Shown piece after piece: positions 49,498-62,453 of a stretch of 64,000 nucleotides of DNA. This DNA comes from Lutjanus erythropterus. Lineage: Eukaryota; Chordata; Actinopteri; Lutjaniformes; Lutjanidae. The position numbers and the translations under genes are program-made. The notes beneath the pieces were generated by a model. That model was not told where the DNA came from. It saw only the letters and a program-made list of their open reading frames with translations, and searched no databases. How positions within the stretch are numbered: the first letter of the stretch is position 1; each line of letters opens with the position of its first letter. The stretch covers positions 23,435,928 through 23,499,927 of the forward strand of contig CM034599.1 of the NCBI GenBank assembly GCA_020091685.1, read 5' to 3'.

Positions 49498-51235
49498 CTT
49501 CACAGTTATGAGAGTCATAAAGTAAGTTAAATCAAACTTGTAATGAAGGGAAAATGTTTTAACTTGAAGGTGATTATGGAGACAGCATTAACAAATTAAT
49601 GAATGGCAAGGCTTACAAGCAGTTATGCTACAACTGTTGTGATGTGCACAGAAACTTCCCTGCAGAAACACAAGGTCATCTGTAATTAGCATTTTTGTTT
49701 CCTTGAGAAAGATAAAAACAGGAAGCGGCCCATCTGAAAACATGCATGAATAATTCATGTTCCATCAGTGCTGTTGTAATTTACTGCACTAGGAAACAAA
49801 AAAACTCAAATATGCTTCAAATGATCTAGATAACAACTTAAAATAGCCTTTTTTTTCAGTCACAAAGAAACCTTACTGTGAAATGCCCTGTGGTTACACA
49901 AAAGAAAAGTTTGCCATGTACCCGTTTACTCCAAAAATTGGTCATTTAATTTTCAGATTTCCAATATATCCCTGAAAGGTTGACAGTAATAATCTCAAGT
50001 GTATTTAATCAGATTTTAGCATATTTTGCTAAATATATTGTTGGGAATACACTGAGCATAGTCGTGTAATCTTGGATTGTGCTGCAGAAGTTGTTTGAGA
50101 AGTTTCTATTGACTTTTCTGATTCCGTTTTCTACTGTAATCCACTGTAACTGACATGAATTCAAGAGGACCATGGGCAGCTCTCTATGAATGCCATAGCT
50201 GTCTTTTACTTACAAACCTACACTGTGTGTGTATTTGATATTGAAAAGATTTTAGGTGGAGTAGCAGTTTAAGAACATGACTCATGAGTTGATTTCATGG
50301 CACTATGGGGATATGACTGCCTAATAAATCGGCCCAGGACCATTTGTTTATTAACAGGAGATGGATTTTGTAGGACACCCATGGGGAAGAATGGAGAGGC
50401 TGGTCATGATGGCTCCTATTACAGAGCCATTAGTAGAAATCTTCAGATTGTTGAACAGTTTTTGTAGTTACATCATCGCCAGAGAGCATTTTGTTGGATA
50501 CAAGTTAGATCTGACCTGCTGCTATTATCCATTATCCAGCTTTGATTAGTTTATCACCATTATAATGATGTGAATGCAATCTGAAATGTCTTTTAGAAGC
50601 TATCTTTTTTGGATAAAATTGATTTCCAGTTATTTCCAGTTTGTCCATTTATGCAGTCTATGCAGGTCAGAAATTAAGAGGACATTTTCACATCATTACT
50701 GTAAATGTTATGGAACTGTGGCCTGTAGAAGCAAAACTCTTCCAAATTCACTTTTTATTAGCAGAGAAAATATTTTTTGTTCTGTTTGCTCGCATTGCTT
50801 CTAGTTAAAAAGCAGTTTATCAACTGTTTAACTGTAAAAGATTGAATGACACAAACAAATTACTAGCTAAATCACAACTAGTAGCATGTAAGATACACCT
50901 GCAACATTAAATGATTCGCCACACATGTCTTTTTAGGTTTGATTACAAACTTGCTGTTTGCTTGGTAGGTGTCCCTTCTTTCAGAGGCCGTGGTTCTCTT
51001 AAATGTATTCATTCAGTTAGTTGAATTCCACCAGTAAGCAGTTTTTACGGTGCATAAAAGTATTAAAATATTCATAGAAACGTCTAAAATCACTCCACCA
51101 TCACAGCCTGCAGGGGGTGAATATTTCATATGAACAAAAGTTTTGGATGGAAACATACAAATTAACATTGCAACTGTCCATGAACAAACATGTTGGGGTA
51201 TAAACATTCAGTGGGCATTGTTGTTCTGTTAAAAC

Positions 51236-51965
51236 CAGGAGTCTCAAACATATCGCTGAGACCAGAACCGGCACGCCAGATGGTCCAATCTGGCCCAAAG
51301 GACTACTTTGCAAAATGTTAAAATTGTAGTGAAGTCATTAATTCTGGTTTTAAATATGTCCGCTGGTGTCACACTGATAATAAGAGCAGCAGGCCTTATG
51401 CTGGATTTGATATTCCAATTTTTTGTTGATCTGCTCTGTACAATTATTGCATGTGAGGTTTCTTCCACGTTTTCTCTGTTAAAAGGATTTTTTGGGGGAG
51501 TTTATCCTCACCAAGACCGAGGGTTTAAGAACAGATGGTGTTGTACAATGTACTGTGGGCCAAATTGTGATTTTGGCCTATATAAATATAATGTAACTTG
51601 ACTTGACTTTGACAAAAAAGTAGAGAAGTAAATACAGAATGTCAGGTTTTCCAAGAAAAAATGAGCCAGTTCTCATTTCTTCATGTGTAATGACAGGAGA
51701 CTGACTTAATGTGGAACTGAGACATAATGTTGAAATTGCAGTCATCTTTCTTTAGACATCTCAGGCTGTTCAAGATCTGTCTTATAAATGGATGGTTCAT
51801 TAACTGAATGTTTTAAGAATGTACTTGATTGAATTAAAAGAAAGGGAATAATTTGGAGGTGTCGTTATTTATTGGTTGTAATGTAATGGTTTTACTGGTC
51901 CAGCCCACTTGCGATCAAATTGGGCTTTATGAGGCCCATAAACTAGAATGAGTTTGACATCGCTG
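51236..51965. mobile_element. hAT-like element with CAGG-GTCTCAAAC ends, interrupted
   Basis: The left end is CAGGAGTCTCAAACATATCG. The right end is AATGAGTTTGACATCGCTG, whose reverse complement begins CAGCGATGTCAAACTCATT. These are the typical ends of a very common teleost non-autonomous hAT-type family (CAGGGGT-TCAAACTC). The left arm contains GGTCCAATCTGGCCC and the right arm GGGCTTTATGAGGCCC. It is split by a LINE-like segment at about 51376-51612. No transposase frame. Confidence 0.75.
51376..51612 (+). mobile_element. Probable L2-type LINE 3' end inserted in the hAT-like element
   Basis: The segment contains GAGGTTTCTTCCACGTTTTC, CTGTTAAAAGGATTTTTTGG, GGGAGTTTATCCTCACC and ends TGATTTTGGCCTATATAAAT, then a short CTTGACTTGACTTTGAC tail. 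Such a short direct-repeat tail after a TTTATAAAT-type end is characteristic of L2/CR1-like LINE 3' ends in fish. Only the 3' end is present and there is no reverse transcriptase frame. Confidence 0.65.
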
Positions 51966-54030
51966 GTTTATATGTATCGAAACCAGTCCTGCTTTTTTCA
52001 CATAATCAGTAGTCTGTGACCCCCTAGTCTTTATTCTCTCTTCTCTCAGTTTTATTGCTGTACAGCCCTCTTTTCATTTTTAAAAGTAGCAGTCGAACTG
52101 CTTCGAAATTCAAATTCAAAGTGCTTCTCTTGGCCCAGTTGTGGCTGACTGACTGACTGACTGCATTACTGTCATAGTGTCTCCCTGCAATGTTCTACAT
52201 TTTTTGTTTAGTGTAACACCGGCCATCTGTACTCACTTCTGTCTTGGCTATGACTTGAAAAACTGCTGTGACATCTAGGGACGGGGAGTGGACAAATTCA
52301 GAAGGTTTACTGTTGTATTTTTCAGTTTAATGAGGGACACAATTGAAAGAGTATTAACTTTCTTGACATTTTATGAGTTTATCTTGGTAATTTATTGGTG
52401 GAGGGGGATGTCAGGTTGGCGGTGGTTCGTTGGAAAATTTTAACATGTCGTGCAACCCCAATAACAGCCGTTATGTGATCCATGCTGTGTAGATAACGTT
52501 TTACCACAAACATCAAAAAGTGCTTTTACTTGTGACAGTGACACTTGACAGCACACATTCAGCAGCTTTTCAGAGACATACAGAAGACTTGTCCCTATCT
52601 GTCAATCTTACTTCTGTTCAACAATAAGAATGATAGAAAATCCATGGAAATCAGTGCAACCTGTGAGCCCAGATTTAAGATAATTTTGGTAATAGCCTCC
52701 CTTTAACAATTGCATCCACACCTTCACTTGTACTGTTAATCTGCATGGCCAGTTGTACAATAAATTAGATTTATTAAGTATGAAAGAGATCCATCCTGAT
52801 TTAGTCGAATCATAATCTGCTTGTATTTTCCCTGAATGCATCACAGAAGGTCACCTTGCTCATTTGGGAAATAGTCGCCATGGCTACATTAGTTAGAGGG
52901 GTGCACTGATTTCATTAGTGATGAGATCTCATGAGGATGCTTTGAGGACAGTGAGCAGAGTGCAGGAAAGAGGAGGATAGGGACATTATTTGTGGAGAAC
53001 AGGAGAAGATGGGGAAGTTCTTGTCAAAAGCAGTTTTCATCAAACTAAACAGGTGCTCGTTTTTGAGAACATAACTTGCACTTTTAAACTTTAAACCCAT
53101 GTTGGTGTATGTTCACAGCTGCCTTTGCAATTTATAATTTTACAAAATATGTGGCCGTGATGTCTCCTCTGTAATTCAGGGTGCAATTTTTTTTTTTGTC
53201 CACCAACCAAATGGTTAATGAATGTTCAATTTTACCAGCCTCTCAAAAGATTACCATTTTTTTTGGTTCAGTGGCTGGTGGTAATTTTATGCCCTGCTGC
53301 AGCTGGATGAGTGATTATTCAGATGCAACCTTGGTTCGTTTTTGAATGAGTCATTTCTTATGTTTTCATTTAACTCCATCTGTAGGACCACATAGAAAAA
53401 AAGTCAAAGCTTTTCAGTGCCAAAAATTGGGAAAATTAAAGTTCATCTGTGGAGAATATGGTGCTATGGAGCAATATTTTTACAGTGGGTCCTCATTTTG
53501 TTTGTATTGTGTATGCACGGCTGTAAGAATGCACTACACAGCCCTACTGCCAGTTTCACCATATTCCACTGATTAACAGTTGGTGGTGGTCACACACCAA
53601 ATGTCCTGGTCTACACATTATATTCTGCAGATTTAAGAAAACGTTGTTGTTTGCTCCACATCCCCACAAAACTCACGGCATAGTCATTAAAAATGTTTTT
53701 CAATGAAAATGAGAATAATTATGTAAAATTTATCATCACTCTAATATCACATATCCTATGGCAATTACAATATCAGTCAAAATATAGTGAGAAACACTGA
53801 ATATAAAACTTTGTTTGTTTACCAGAAAACTCAACAGGGCACTTTTAATTTGCTGTCTTACTAAAAGCACAAAATGCATGCATGTAAAGACAGACAGACT
53901 TAATTTAATTTCTGTCAGTATAGGTAATTATTGATAAGTTTTAATTTATTTTGAATTTGACTGCATTACTTTGAATTTAACTGTTGTATATATCGAGGCA
54001 CACAGGTAATTGACTGAAAAAACCCAAACA

Positions 54031-54160
54031 CTTACTTTTACACTTCACGCTGTTTCTGTTGTTGTGTCACATGTTAATTGTGCAGCCAAATAACAAAGCT
54101 GTTAAATGATTGGCTGTTTGTGTGTCACTGGAAGCACCCTCCACAATCAAGAGATATGTT
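54031..54160. repeat. Repeat segment paired with 1155-1280
   Basis: It contains GTTTCTGTTGTTGTGTCACA and GTTAAATGATTGGCTGTTTG in the same order as at 1155-1280. It may belong to a longer element that includes the AT-rich stretch before it. Confidence 0.6.
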
Positions 54161-55032
54161 GATTCTGTGCTTTCATTGTGGTTTGCATTTAATGCGTTTA
54201 AGTAAAACTATTTATCATTTTATTGAACCTGTTGCTATTGATGTGTCTATTGCCAATACATATCGCTGTTGTTTTATTGTCCAGACCTAGACAGAACACA
54301 AAATAGTTTTTGTGGAATGGCTTCTACTTGATTGTAAAATGTTTCAGGCTTGGCTTGGTTTTCCCAGACCTGTCATAAGACCATTGTGTCATGATGACAT
54401 GGCAACAGTTATACAGAAATGTTGCTAGTTTTCTCCCTCCCCATTAGAATTACCGATTACAGACATGATTAGCCTTCAGCCTGATATTTATCACATTTGT
54501 CACCTGTCGAAATGTATGACAGGAAAAGTTTGCATAGAGTTTTGTGCAAGGAAGGAGTAAAGGAAATAGTTAACAGCCTCATAGTGTGAATACAGGAGTT
54601 GTTGAGGCTCGGTTATTTCAGCCATACTGCCATACAGGGCTAGGGAAAATGTGGTCTGTTACAGTTGATCTTTTTTTCCTAGATGCGAGAGTGATAGAAA
54701 AACTACAATGTGTCTGCAGGGCATCTTGGAGCACTGAAATGCTGTGCCCTACTTCCATCCTTTCCCTCAGGAATGCCCTACCTGCCTGTGTTCATCTACA
54801 TCATTTAGCCCAAGATGACTCAAGGCTCAACTGTAACGTATCGCAAATTCATATTTCAGAGGCTACAGGGTTTAGAAATGTAACAAAACAAGCTGGAAAT
54901 GCTAAATGTATCTTTGCCATTTCAGACACATTTTTATTCTACTGCTTCTGCTGTAAAGTCACACTTTGAGCTCAAGATTGGTAGTGTTACAGATTTTGTG
55001 AATTTTCCTTAATTGATAGTTGAACATGTTAA

Positions 55033-55621
55033 AGGGATAGTTCTGACTATTGGAAGTGGGGTTGTATGAGGTACATATTAATAGTCAGTGTATTACTTGC
55101 AGTAGAGGCAGGTTGATATGCCTCCAGTTAAAAGAAGCAGAGAGGGGCACCAGCATGGAAGCTAAGCAATGAACTGCTATAGACAGAGTCAGCAACAAAT
55201 GGTATTTTAACCACTTAAAGAAGGTCCACCTAAAAAAATCAGTATCAGTTCAAGTGTATGCCATATTTAGAATATTTTCACCGCTTTACCTTACTGTCAG
55301 ACAGTCTTTTCTGAAAGGAAACCGCTGTTATACAAGACAAATATGGCTCTCTCCAAAGCAACCAAACTCCATTGGCAAATCGGTAATTTTACCTCACAGA
55401 ATACAGGAGTTGCTAATCTCCCCCTGCATGACTGATTTCTCCTATGGAGTTTGGTTGGTTTGGAGACAGTGATATCTGACTAAAAACAGTGGCGGTTTCC
55501 TGTTGGAAAAGGCAGTCTAAATATGGAACACACTTAAACTGATATTGATTTTTGTAGGTGAACCATTTTAAGTGTCTGACCCTGCCGACACCTGCTTAGC
55601 TTCTATGCTGTACTCCTCCCT
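55033..55621. mobile_element. TTAA-flanked element, AGGGATAGTT family
   Basis: TTAA (55029-55032) is followed by AGGGATAGTTCTGACTAT. The right end, TGTACTCCTCCCT, is followed by TTAA (55622-55625). It shares TGTATGAGGTAC, AATAGTCAGTGTATTAC, AGACAGAGTCAGCA and CTCTCCAAAGCAACCA with 9266-10326. The interior is partly palindromic: CTCCAAAGCAACCAAACTCC near 55352 faces GGAGTTTGGTTGG near 55445, a long internal inverted repeat. Confidence 0.75.
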
Positions 55622-55629
55622 TTAACAAC

Positions 55630-55850
55630 CAATAATTGATTAATCATCAATAATTAATTAGATACAAAGATGTCACACATCTTTTCTCAGTATAAGTTTT
55701 ATTTAAGTGCTTGTTGTGGCTTATTATTCATGTGTAACAATAGTAACCACAAACAATTTAAAAGAACAGAATAATAAAACAAAAAGGCACTCACTCAAAA
55801 TGTCTGTGGCGATTAATTGATTAATTGATTAATCATTAACATCCCTAGTT
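55630..55850. repeat. Repeat ending TTAACATCCCTAG
   Basis: It begins with AATAATTGATTAATCATCAA and ends with repeated GATTAATT units and CATTAACATCCCTAG. The same terminus closes the insert at 13586 (ACACATCCCTAG). Both probably belong to one DNA transposon family with GATTAAT-rich subterminal repeats. Confidence 0.5.
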
Positions 55851-56485
55851 AGAATATTTATCCAGAAGACAGTGGTTTTCAGATGTTTTTGCCATGGTTA
55901 TGGTTACTGATAGTGAAGTCACAAAAATAACAATGCTACTACCTAAAGCTACATTTATACAAGCAGGGTTACTTGAAAATGCCACCTCAATAAGTCTCCC
56001 CATTAGAGTTCGCCACTCTCGTATTTGACAGCATACTTTTACTTGAGGTCATGCGCAACAAGCTTTATAGCATTGTCATTCTTCATTGTCTTTGCTCTGA
56101 GGCAAACTGAACAACCAGCTGTGGTTTCAGCTTCACCTGACACTGAAACCACACATCCCCATTCAGTGTGAGCACCGTAAGGGACTGAAATCTCATCGCC
56201 ATCTAAGCCCATTTGTCTTCTCTTGTCTTGCTCCATTTATCATACACACCCACTGTCAGGACTGTAGCACCAGCTACAAATGGGCAGTGTTGACGTTAAA
56301 GAGGAAGCAATGGAGAGAAAGCAAAAGGAAATTAATTTAATTTCCGTCACATTGTTAAAAGATCCAGTACATTTAAATAGAGAATACACGTTTTTACATA
56401 ATTCATTAAAATATATCGAAGAATAAGACAACTTTGCTGTATTTGATATCTAATATGGTGAATGTACCACCTACAGCAGCTTCAA

Positions 56486-57460
56486 TTATGGCGGCGCAGT
56501 TAATCAAAATATTATCGAAACTGCAGTTTGGCCAAATCTCAAAAACTGCATTTTGTTCTCCAGATGTAAGACAACTTGTTTGTTGGTTTGGACACCAATT
56601 TACACCACATCCTCATGATTTTAAAGTCTGCGTAAAGAGATAATGAATATATATATATTCTGAGTCTGTCACACCACCGAAAAATGTGTTGTTGTGCAAG
56701 AAAGGAAAAGTACTATTATTAAAGAATTTATTTTCATGAAGTTTTGAGCTCCAGGGTCTTAGGAAGCCAGAGGGAAATAAATACTTAAAATGGGAGCTTT
56801 TTGGTGTGCGGATCTCTTTCTTTATTTACCACCCAGACAAATTTGAATGATGGAAAAAAATGTCAAGTAGATAAAATTCAGTTTCAAAATCAAGAAAAAA
56901 TAACCCATTTTCTCTGCTCTGAAACCATATTCATGTTGTGTTTGTGTCAAATACCACTAGGACTTGAAAAATGGAAGCTCCTTCTAGCAGCTTTCTTGAA
57001 CTTGTACAGACATGTTTACGCCACCAGAGCCAGAATCCAATTCAGAGGACAGTGACCTACTCAAGAATCAACTCCATCTGCAACAGGATGGTAATTTGGT
57101 TGTTAAAAGAATCAGCCTTCTCATCACTTACACTGCTAATGCTAAATGCTAATGCACTCTAACTTACATAGTTTTAGGGGGCAATATAGCTCCAGTGCAT
57201 CATCGAGCCAATTTCTGAACACAGATTATTGTTATTATTATTATTATTATTTTTATTATTATTATTATTGTCAGAGTCTAACTCTCCATTGTTTCATATT
57301 TCTGACCTTTAAGAAAAATTATAATGTGTTTAGAAGAAGAAAATATCTGCATTTCCTTTACACATTTTCACATTAATTGTGAATCATTTCACAATCACAA
57401 TATCTGTCAAAATAATCACAGTATGATTTTTTTTTTTATACCGAAGCATGCGGCCCTAGC
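56486..57460. mobile_element. GGCTGCACAATTA-family element with TTA microsatellite
   Basis: The left end GGCGGCGCAGTTAATCAAAA and the right end ATACCGAAGCATGCGGCCCT form a plausible terminal pair for the family seen at 258 and 30513. The subterminal words ATATTATCGAAACTGCAG (left) and CACAATATCTGTCAAAATAATC (right) fit it. A (TTA)n microsatellite at 57225-57270 lies inside. No transposase frame. Confidence 0.5.
57225..57270. repeat. (TTA)n microsatellite
   Basis: About fifteen ATT/TTA units with one interruption (TTTTT near 57250). Confidence 0.9.
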
Positions 57461-60400
57461 TTCAGTGTTACACTTACCTATTCTGCACTGAAATTAATGG
57501 AGTGGCTTTAAAGTTAGAGTGAGCTGCACAGTCCACAAACATGACATAGAGCGTGTGTCTGCCGTAATGAGTGAGGTATGCCCTCTAGCATATTTCCCCT
57601 GAGTCAGTATGTAATGAGACTGCAGTTCTGTCCATCATATTGAATCATTGTTTGTCTTCTGGCCAGTCCCATCTCAGATGCTATATGCACTGTAAACTGG
57701 GTCACTCTCCTGTACCAAAGGACTGTCTTACTGTGTCTACATACCATATTATAAAAAACATTCTGTCAGACTCCTCTTCCAGTTGTTTATATGTGCACAT
57801 GAACAAAAAGAAAGCTGGTGCTTTTTACAGAGAAAGTGTTTGTCTCACTTTGGAAACTACATACTGTAAATGTCATATATCTTTTTTTCTTTTAAAGTGT
57901 GTTATCTGAGAATGTGTGTGCCATTTAACTGAGCATACGGGCAGAATGTGACATATAGAGACGAGACAGATAACGTCACGGAAGGGATTTTATTTTATTA
58001 CATGTTGTTCACATCTTTCCAGTTCACGGTAGACAGCAACTCTGTCTAAGCCTCTACTATCTATCTATAGTCTTTCTAACAGCTTTATAATAAGATTTAT
58101 AGATGGATGTGTGGGCAGTGAGACAGTGATTCATACACCTGTAAATTACAATTCGAAAACATGAACTTTTCCCAACCTTTTATCAGAATGAGTAGCTATG
58201 ACCATGAGGAGAGCTCATCTTGTTTCTGCCTTTCACTCAGGAGATAACGCTCAGCAGTGAAATAAACTACAGTTTGAAGTGACAGAAGTGGAGGCTGTAA
58301 ACTGAGATATAAGACAAGACACTGCTTGACATATTTTCTTGCAAAAGATGTGTTTATATTGTGGAGAAATTTGTTTTTGTGTAGTGCTTGTTTTGTTCAC
58401 AGTAGTTAACATTGTTTAGGCTATATACCACCCTACCCCATTGAAATTCACGCACTATGCAAGTGAGTAGTGTGCAAAGTGTACTTGAAGACTAACAGAC
58501 TAACAGAAGTATCCAAATTCAGAGACACCTAAAGTTTAGCACTCATATGTTCTTGTGTTTAGGGTTTTTGAAAAACTACAAAAAAGACACCACCCTCCAA
58601 ACTCATGAGCCACTGAGTTTCGCTCTTCTTAAAACTACATGAACGCCGCTTTCGACAAGTTGAGAGATGCAAAGCTCGACAGGCTTGTGGTGCCCAGTTA
58701 CGGCTGCTAACTTATGACTGGACAGTTGCTGTTCAGAGTTATTGCAGGTCAACACTGTGTGTTAAAGACAACCCTCTTTTTCTTTCTCTGAAATTTACTG
58801 AAATGGTTCTAATGTGTCTACGTAGCTCTTCTGTCAGTATAGATCACCCTCACAGTTTCACTTACTGATATTTACTGACTCTCATGCTCTTATTCTCTCA
58901 CTAAGCAGCTGAATTTTTTGTCCACTGTCTCACTCTCTTCCTTGCTCTTTTGTGCTCCCTGAGTGTCTTGGCCCTCCCCAGAGAGGAGCTGTGTGTATAT
59001 AATTTTTCCCGGTATCCTTGTGTCTCTGCTCCCTGGTGTCCTCTCATGTGATGAATGGAGCTCCGCAGATCTGAAAGTCAGGATTTAAACTGCACTGAAT
59101 ACACAATGGCCATAAAACACTGTCCCCATGCTGCCACATAACGGAGATCCATTGAAGCCGAACTGAAGGTGAAGAATTTGTCTTCTGCTGCTGTGTTGAA
59201 TAGCGATGTGGGCCTGACTGAATGTGAAGACTTTACTATGACTTTACTCTACTTTACTTATTTTTTACTAATTAGTGTATTTATATGGCATCAATATGAT
59301 GCCTGATATACGTATTTCATTTGTCTTTTCTTGTGTTTGCCGGTGATGCACACACACAAGAGCAGTTTGGTAATTTTTGTCTTCAGCTTCACTCACCTCT
59401 GTTCAAATTCATGAGTGGCACAGCCGGGTTTGTGCAAATCAGTTGATGCAGTGCAGTTTCGGTACCCACTTTAGCTTGAAATTGTGTTTCCAAGAGCCCA
59501 TTTTATACTTATACTTTTAAAAGTAGCTGCAAAGTGCCATTTTTGTAGCTTTTGTTATTGAAGGCACTCACACACAGACCTCGCAGAAACACCAGAAGTC
59601 TTTCATGTTAATCGTAGACTTGAAGTACATTCTGTCTAGAGATTTAAACTCTCAACAAAATAACTGTATCTGAAGTTAAGATCCTGAACCCATTTAGATC
59701 AGAGCTGAAGCAATCAGTCGATTAACCGAAAAAATGCCCAGTGCTGCCCAGGAGTTCCAGCTGCTCGGTTGTGTGCACACAAGAACGAGAAACTATAACT
59801 ATAACAGTAATTATAATGATGTGAGCATCCACACTAATGAGCAATAATGTAACAGTAACATGATCCAGCTGTGTCAGCAGCCTAGGAAAATGGATATTGA
59901 TGATCTGTTACTGCTGTATGTTGTGCAGAGAAAACCAGAAAGAAATGAGTTCACAGAATTCTTCAAACGAGGTTCCTGTGCATCCTTAAAAAGTCTTAAA
60001 AGCTCATCTCTGATGAGCTGCAGACCCGTTTCTCTTCTCTGTTCAGCTCCATTCACTGTCAGTTGTAATACCTGTGGGGGAGTGGCCAACCAATGATTGC
60101 TAAGGCGAATGTCTGTTTGTATTCTGTGCTATTGGTTAAGGCTGTGACTCCTCCCCCACAAAGTTCACCAAAGTTGAACTTGACACAAAGGAAGGACGCA
60201 AATTTGTGTCCACGCCCCTTAATTTGCCCATGAGTGACCAGACCTTTATGCACTTGAGGGACTTGTCATTGGGATCAACAGAGGACACTTTAGCCACACC
60301 CCCTTTTATAACTGATGAACGGTTGGTCAGAGATCCTCGCCGCAGGTGTCACTGGATTCAGCAAAGAGATTTTTTTTTTTCCATGGATGTGACTTAGTTT

Positions 60401-61779
60401 CACTCCTTATTCTTTAGCCATGAAGGTCAAGAGTGTGTGTGTGTGTCATTCAGGTGGATTTTGATTGGTTTATCAGTGTTTCTATTGTGGTGTGGACTGT
60501 GGATTGTTGTGTGTGGAGAAACTGTGACAAATATTTTTCTGTCAATTCCTAGACCACACAATTGTTAGATTAATCAGCAATCAAAATAATAATATTAAAA
60601 TAATATTTTTGTTTCAGCTGTGGCTCAGATTAATGGCTGACACTTTCCAGTTACATCCTCCACATCTGCCTGCAGGATGTACAGTTACAATATGAGGTAT
60701 TTTTCTTTTAGCATATATCCTGTCAGCCCACACACAGAAGCAGGAGTGAAACATACGCCACGTCTGCAGTCTCTAATTTGGGGAATGTGCTGCAAGTAAT
60801 TACGCATGGTTCAGCAGTGTGGGTATCTTAAGTAATTAAATCCCCTGAAACATCGCCAGTATCTAGTAAAATACGACCTTTTGTGCTTTCCTGCATGAGC
60901 AGCGGAGGCATTATCAGACTTTTTTTTTTCCCTTAAAGCAAAATTTTAAACATAGTGTCCTGTGGTTTAATCTAAAAATGTTTCCCATTATTTAAACAGG
61001 ATTGATATGGTGAGCTGTCAGCAAACAAACCACTAATGTTCTTTATTTTTAGCTGAATGCAAATTTTAATCACTTGAATAAACAACTGGACTTGTTGGAG
61101 TTGTGTCGATGCCCTTTTTTTAAACCACAGTATGAATACATAAAAGAAAGAGGTAGTGTTGTCCAATGTTCAATACAAGCTGTGTCCACCAAACTGTTTT
61201 TTCCTGATGCCAGCATAGTTTTTGAATAGTATCCAATGGGAACTCCAGATATTTACATCTATTTTGCTCTGAACATTTTTTTTTCTGGTTGCAGAGAGCT
61301 GAAAAGTGTTAAGCTGTGGGTAAAACGCTGCACTCATTACTGTCACTCTTTACCTTTCACAGTAGAGGATGCATGGGACAAACTGTGCCCTGCTAATGCT
61401 GTAGTCTACTCCTTGAACCGGACCCTGTCTAACTTTAGCTCTTGAACCGAATGATGGTACTTGCCGAGACGTTTCCCCGGCCACAAAATCTCATTAGCTG
61501 GCATAGGCCATGTTATGCAGTAATAACCACCCCTGCTGTGAAAAGCACTGCCATTATGGGTAGGGTTAGGGGTACTTTTCACGGCAAGCCAGTCTACCAG
61601 GAAATGTACCCTCTGCTATATCCCTCTAGCAGACCAGCGGGTCAGTTCTGCCCGTGCATCAGCCAACACTTCATCTGACATTTTTACATTCAGTATTTGT
61701 TAACAGAAACTCCGCAAAATTAGGTATGAATGAATTGTTACCAAAGCATCTCAGCTGATGATGCTCTCTCAAGCGCTCC

Positions 61780-62040
61780 CAGCTGGACTTCTTCATAAGT
61801 GTGCCTGGGGAAAAGTGCTGTGATGGACACAGCCATGCTAGTAGCTTGATGGAAGCTTGCAAGGCTGTATGGAAGCACAGCTTTGAGCTAAATGCTACCA
61901 TCAAAAATCATACCAACAATGTGAACATGCTGATGTTTAGTAAGGTTATAGTTTCCATAAATGTCTAAGAAATGTCATGTCAATCCATGTAGTAGTTGTT
62001 GAGATGTTCGGTCTTGCCAAAATAGTGAAATAATTGTTAC
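61780..62040. repeat. Probable interspersed repeat of the GTCAATCCATGTAGTAGTTG type
   Basis: The words GCTGATGTTTAGTAAGG, ATGTCATGTCAATCCATG and TAGTTGTTGAGATGTT in this order match a widespread teleost repeat as I remember it. There is no second copy in the window. Confidence 0.4.
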
Positions 62041-62135
62041 AAACACTGTAAAATAAAAGGGATTATTTCAAAGGCTGAGTCCACACAGGTTGCGCCGTTT
62101 GATTCAGTCTGAGAAAAGCAGCAGAGAACTCTCCC

Positions 62136-62453
62136 ATGCTCCTCTCCCGCCGAACTATTCCGGAAATGAAGAAGAAGTGGTCAGATATCAAAGCTGACAC
62201 CAATAAATGTGTTGGTGCATGCTGGCAAAGTGAAGGTGCCACTGGAGCGGTTCAGGGAACAGTGAAACTTACTCCTCTTGATGAGTGTCTGGCTTCTATA
62301 ATTGGAAACTGCCTTGTCAGTGGTGTTGTTGTTGTTCCTCAGAGGGAAGGAGACACAGACCTGGCAATGGATAAAGCTGCTGTTAGTGAATCCTTGCTTT
62401 TCTCGTGTGCAGAGAGTTTTTTGATTCGCAGACTACATCATGCCACTTGGTAA
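62136..62453 (+). pseudogene. Fragment of a Harbinger-associated Myb/SANT-like DNA-binding gene
   Basis: The frame encodes RTIPEMKKKWSDIKADTNK, then a GATG-like stretch, then LTPLDECLASIIGN, SGVV and EGDTDLA. This order (KKKWSD helix, Gly/Thr linker, LTPLE-type block, ASIIG, SGVV, EGDTD) is typical of fish proteins carrying a Myb/SANT-like domain related to NAIF1 and PIF/Harbinger accessory proteins. The first two helices of the domain are missing upstream, the expected basic residues after KKWSD are changed, and the frame ends early at TAA. It is best read as a 5'-truncated, decayed copy that sits in sense orientation inside the pde4d intron. Confidence 0.6.

Noticed and set aside
54586-54969. 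127-codon open frame on the + strand
   Set aside because: It does not begin at a convincing start, matches no known family and lies just before a transposon copy.
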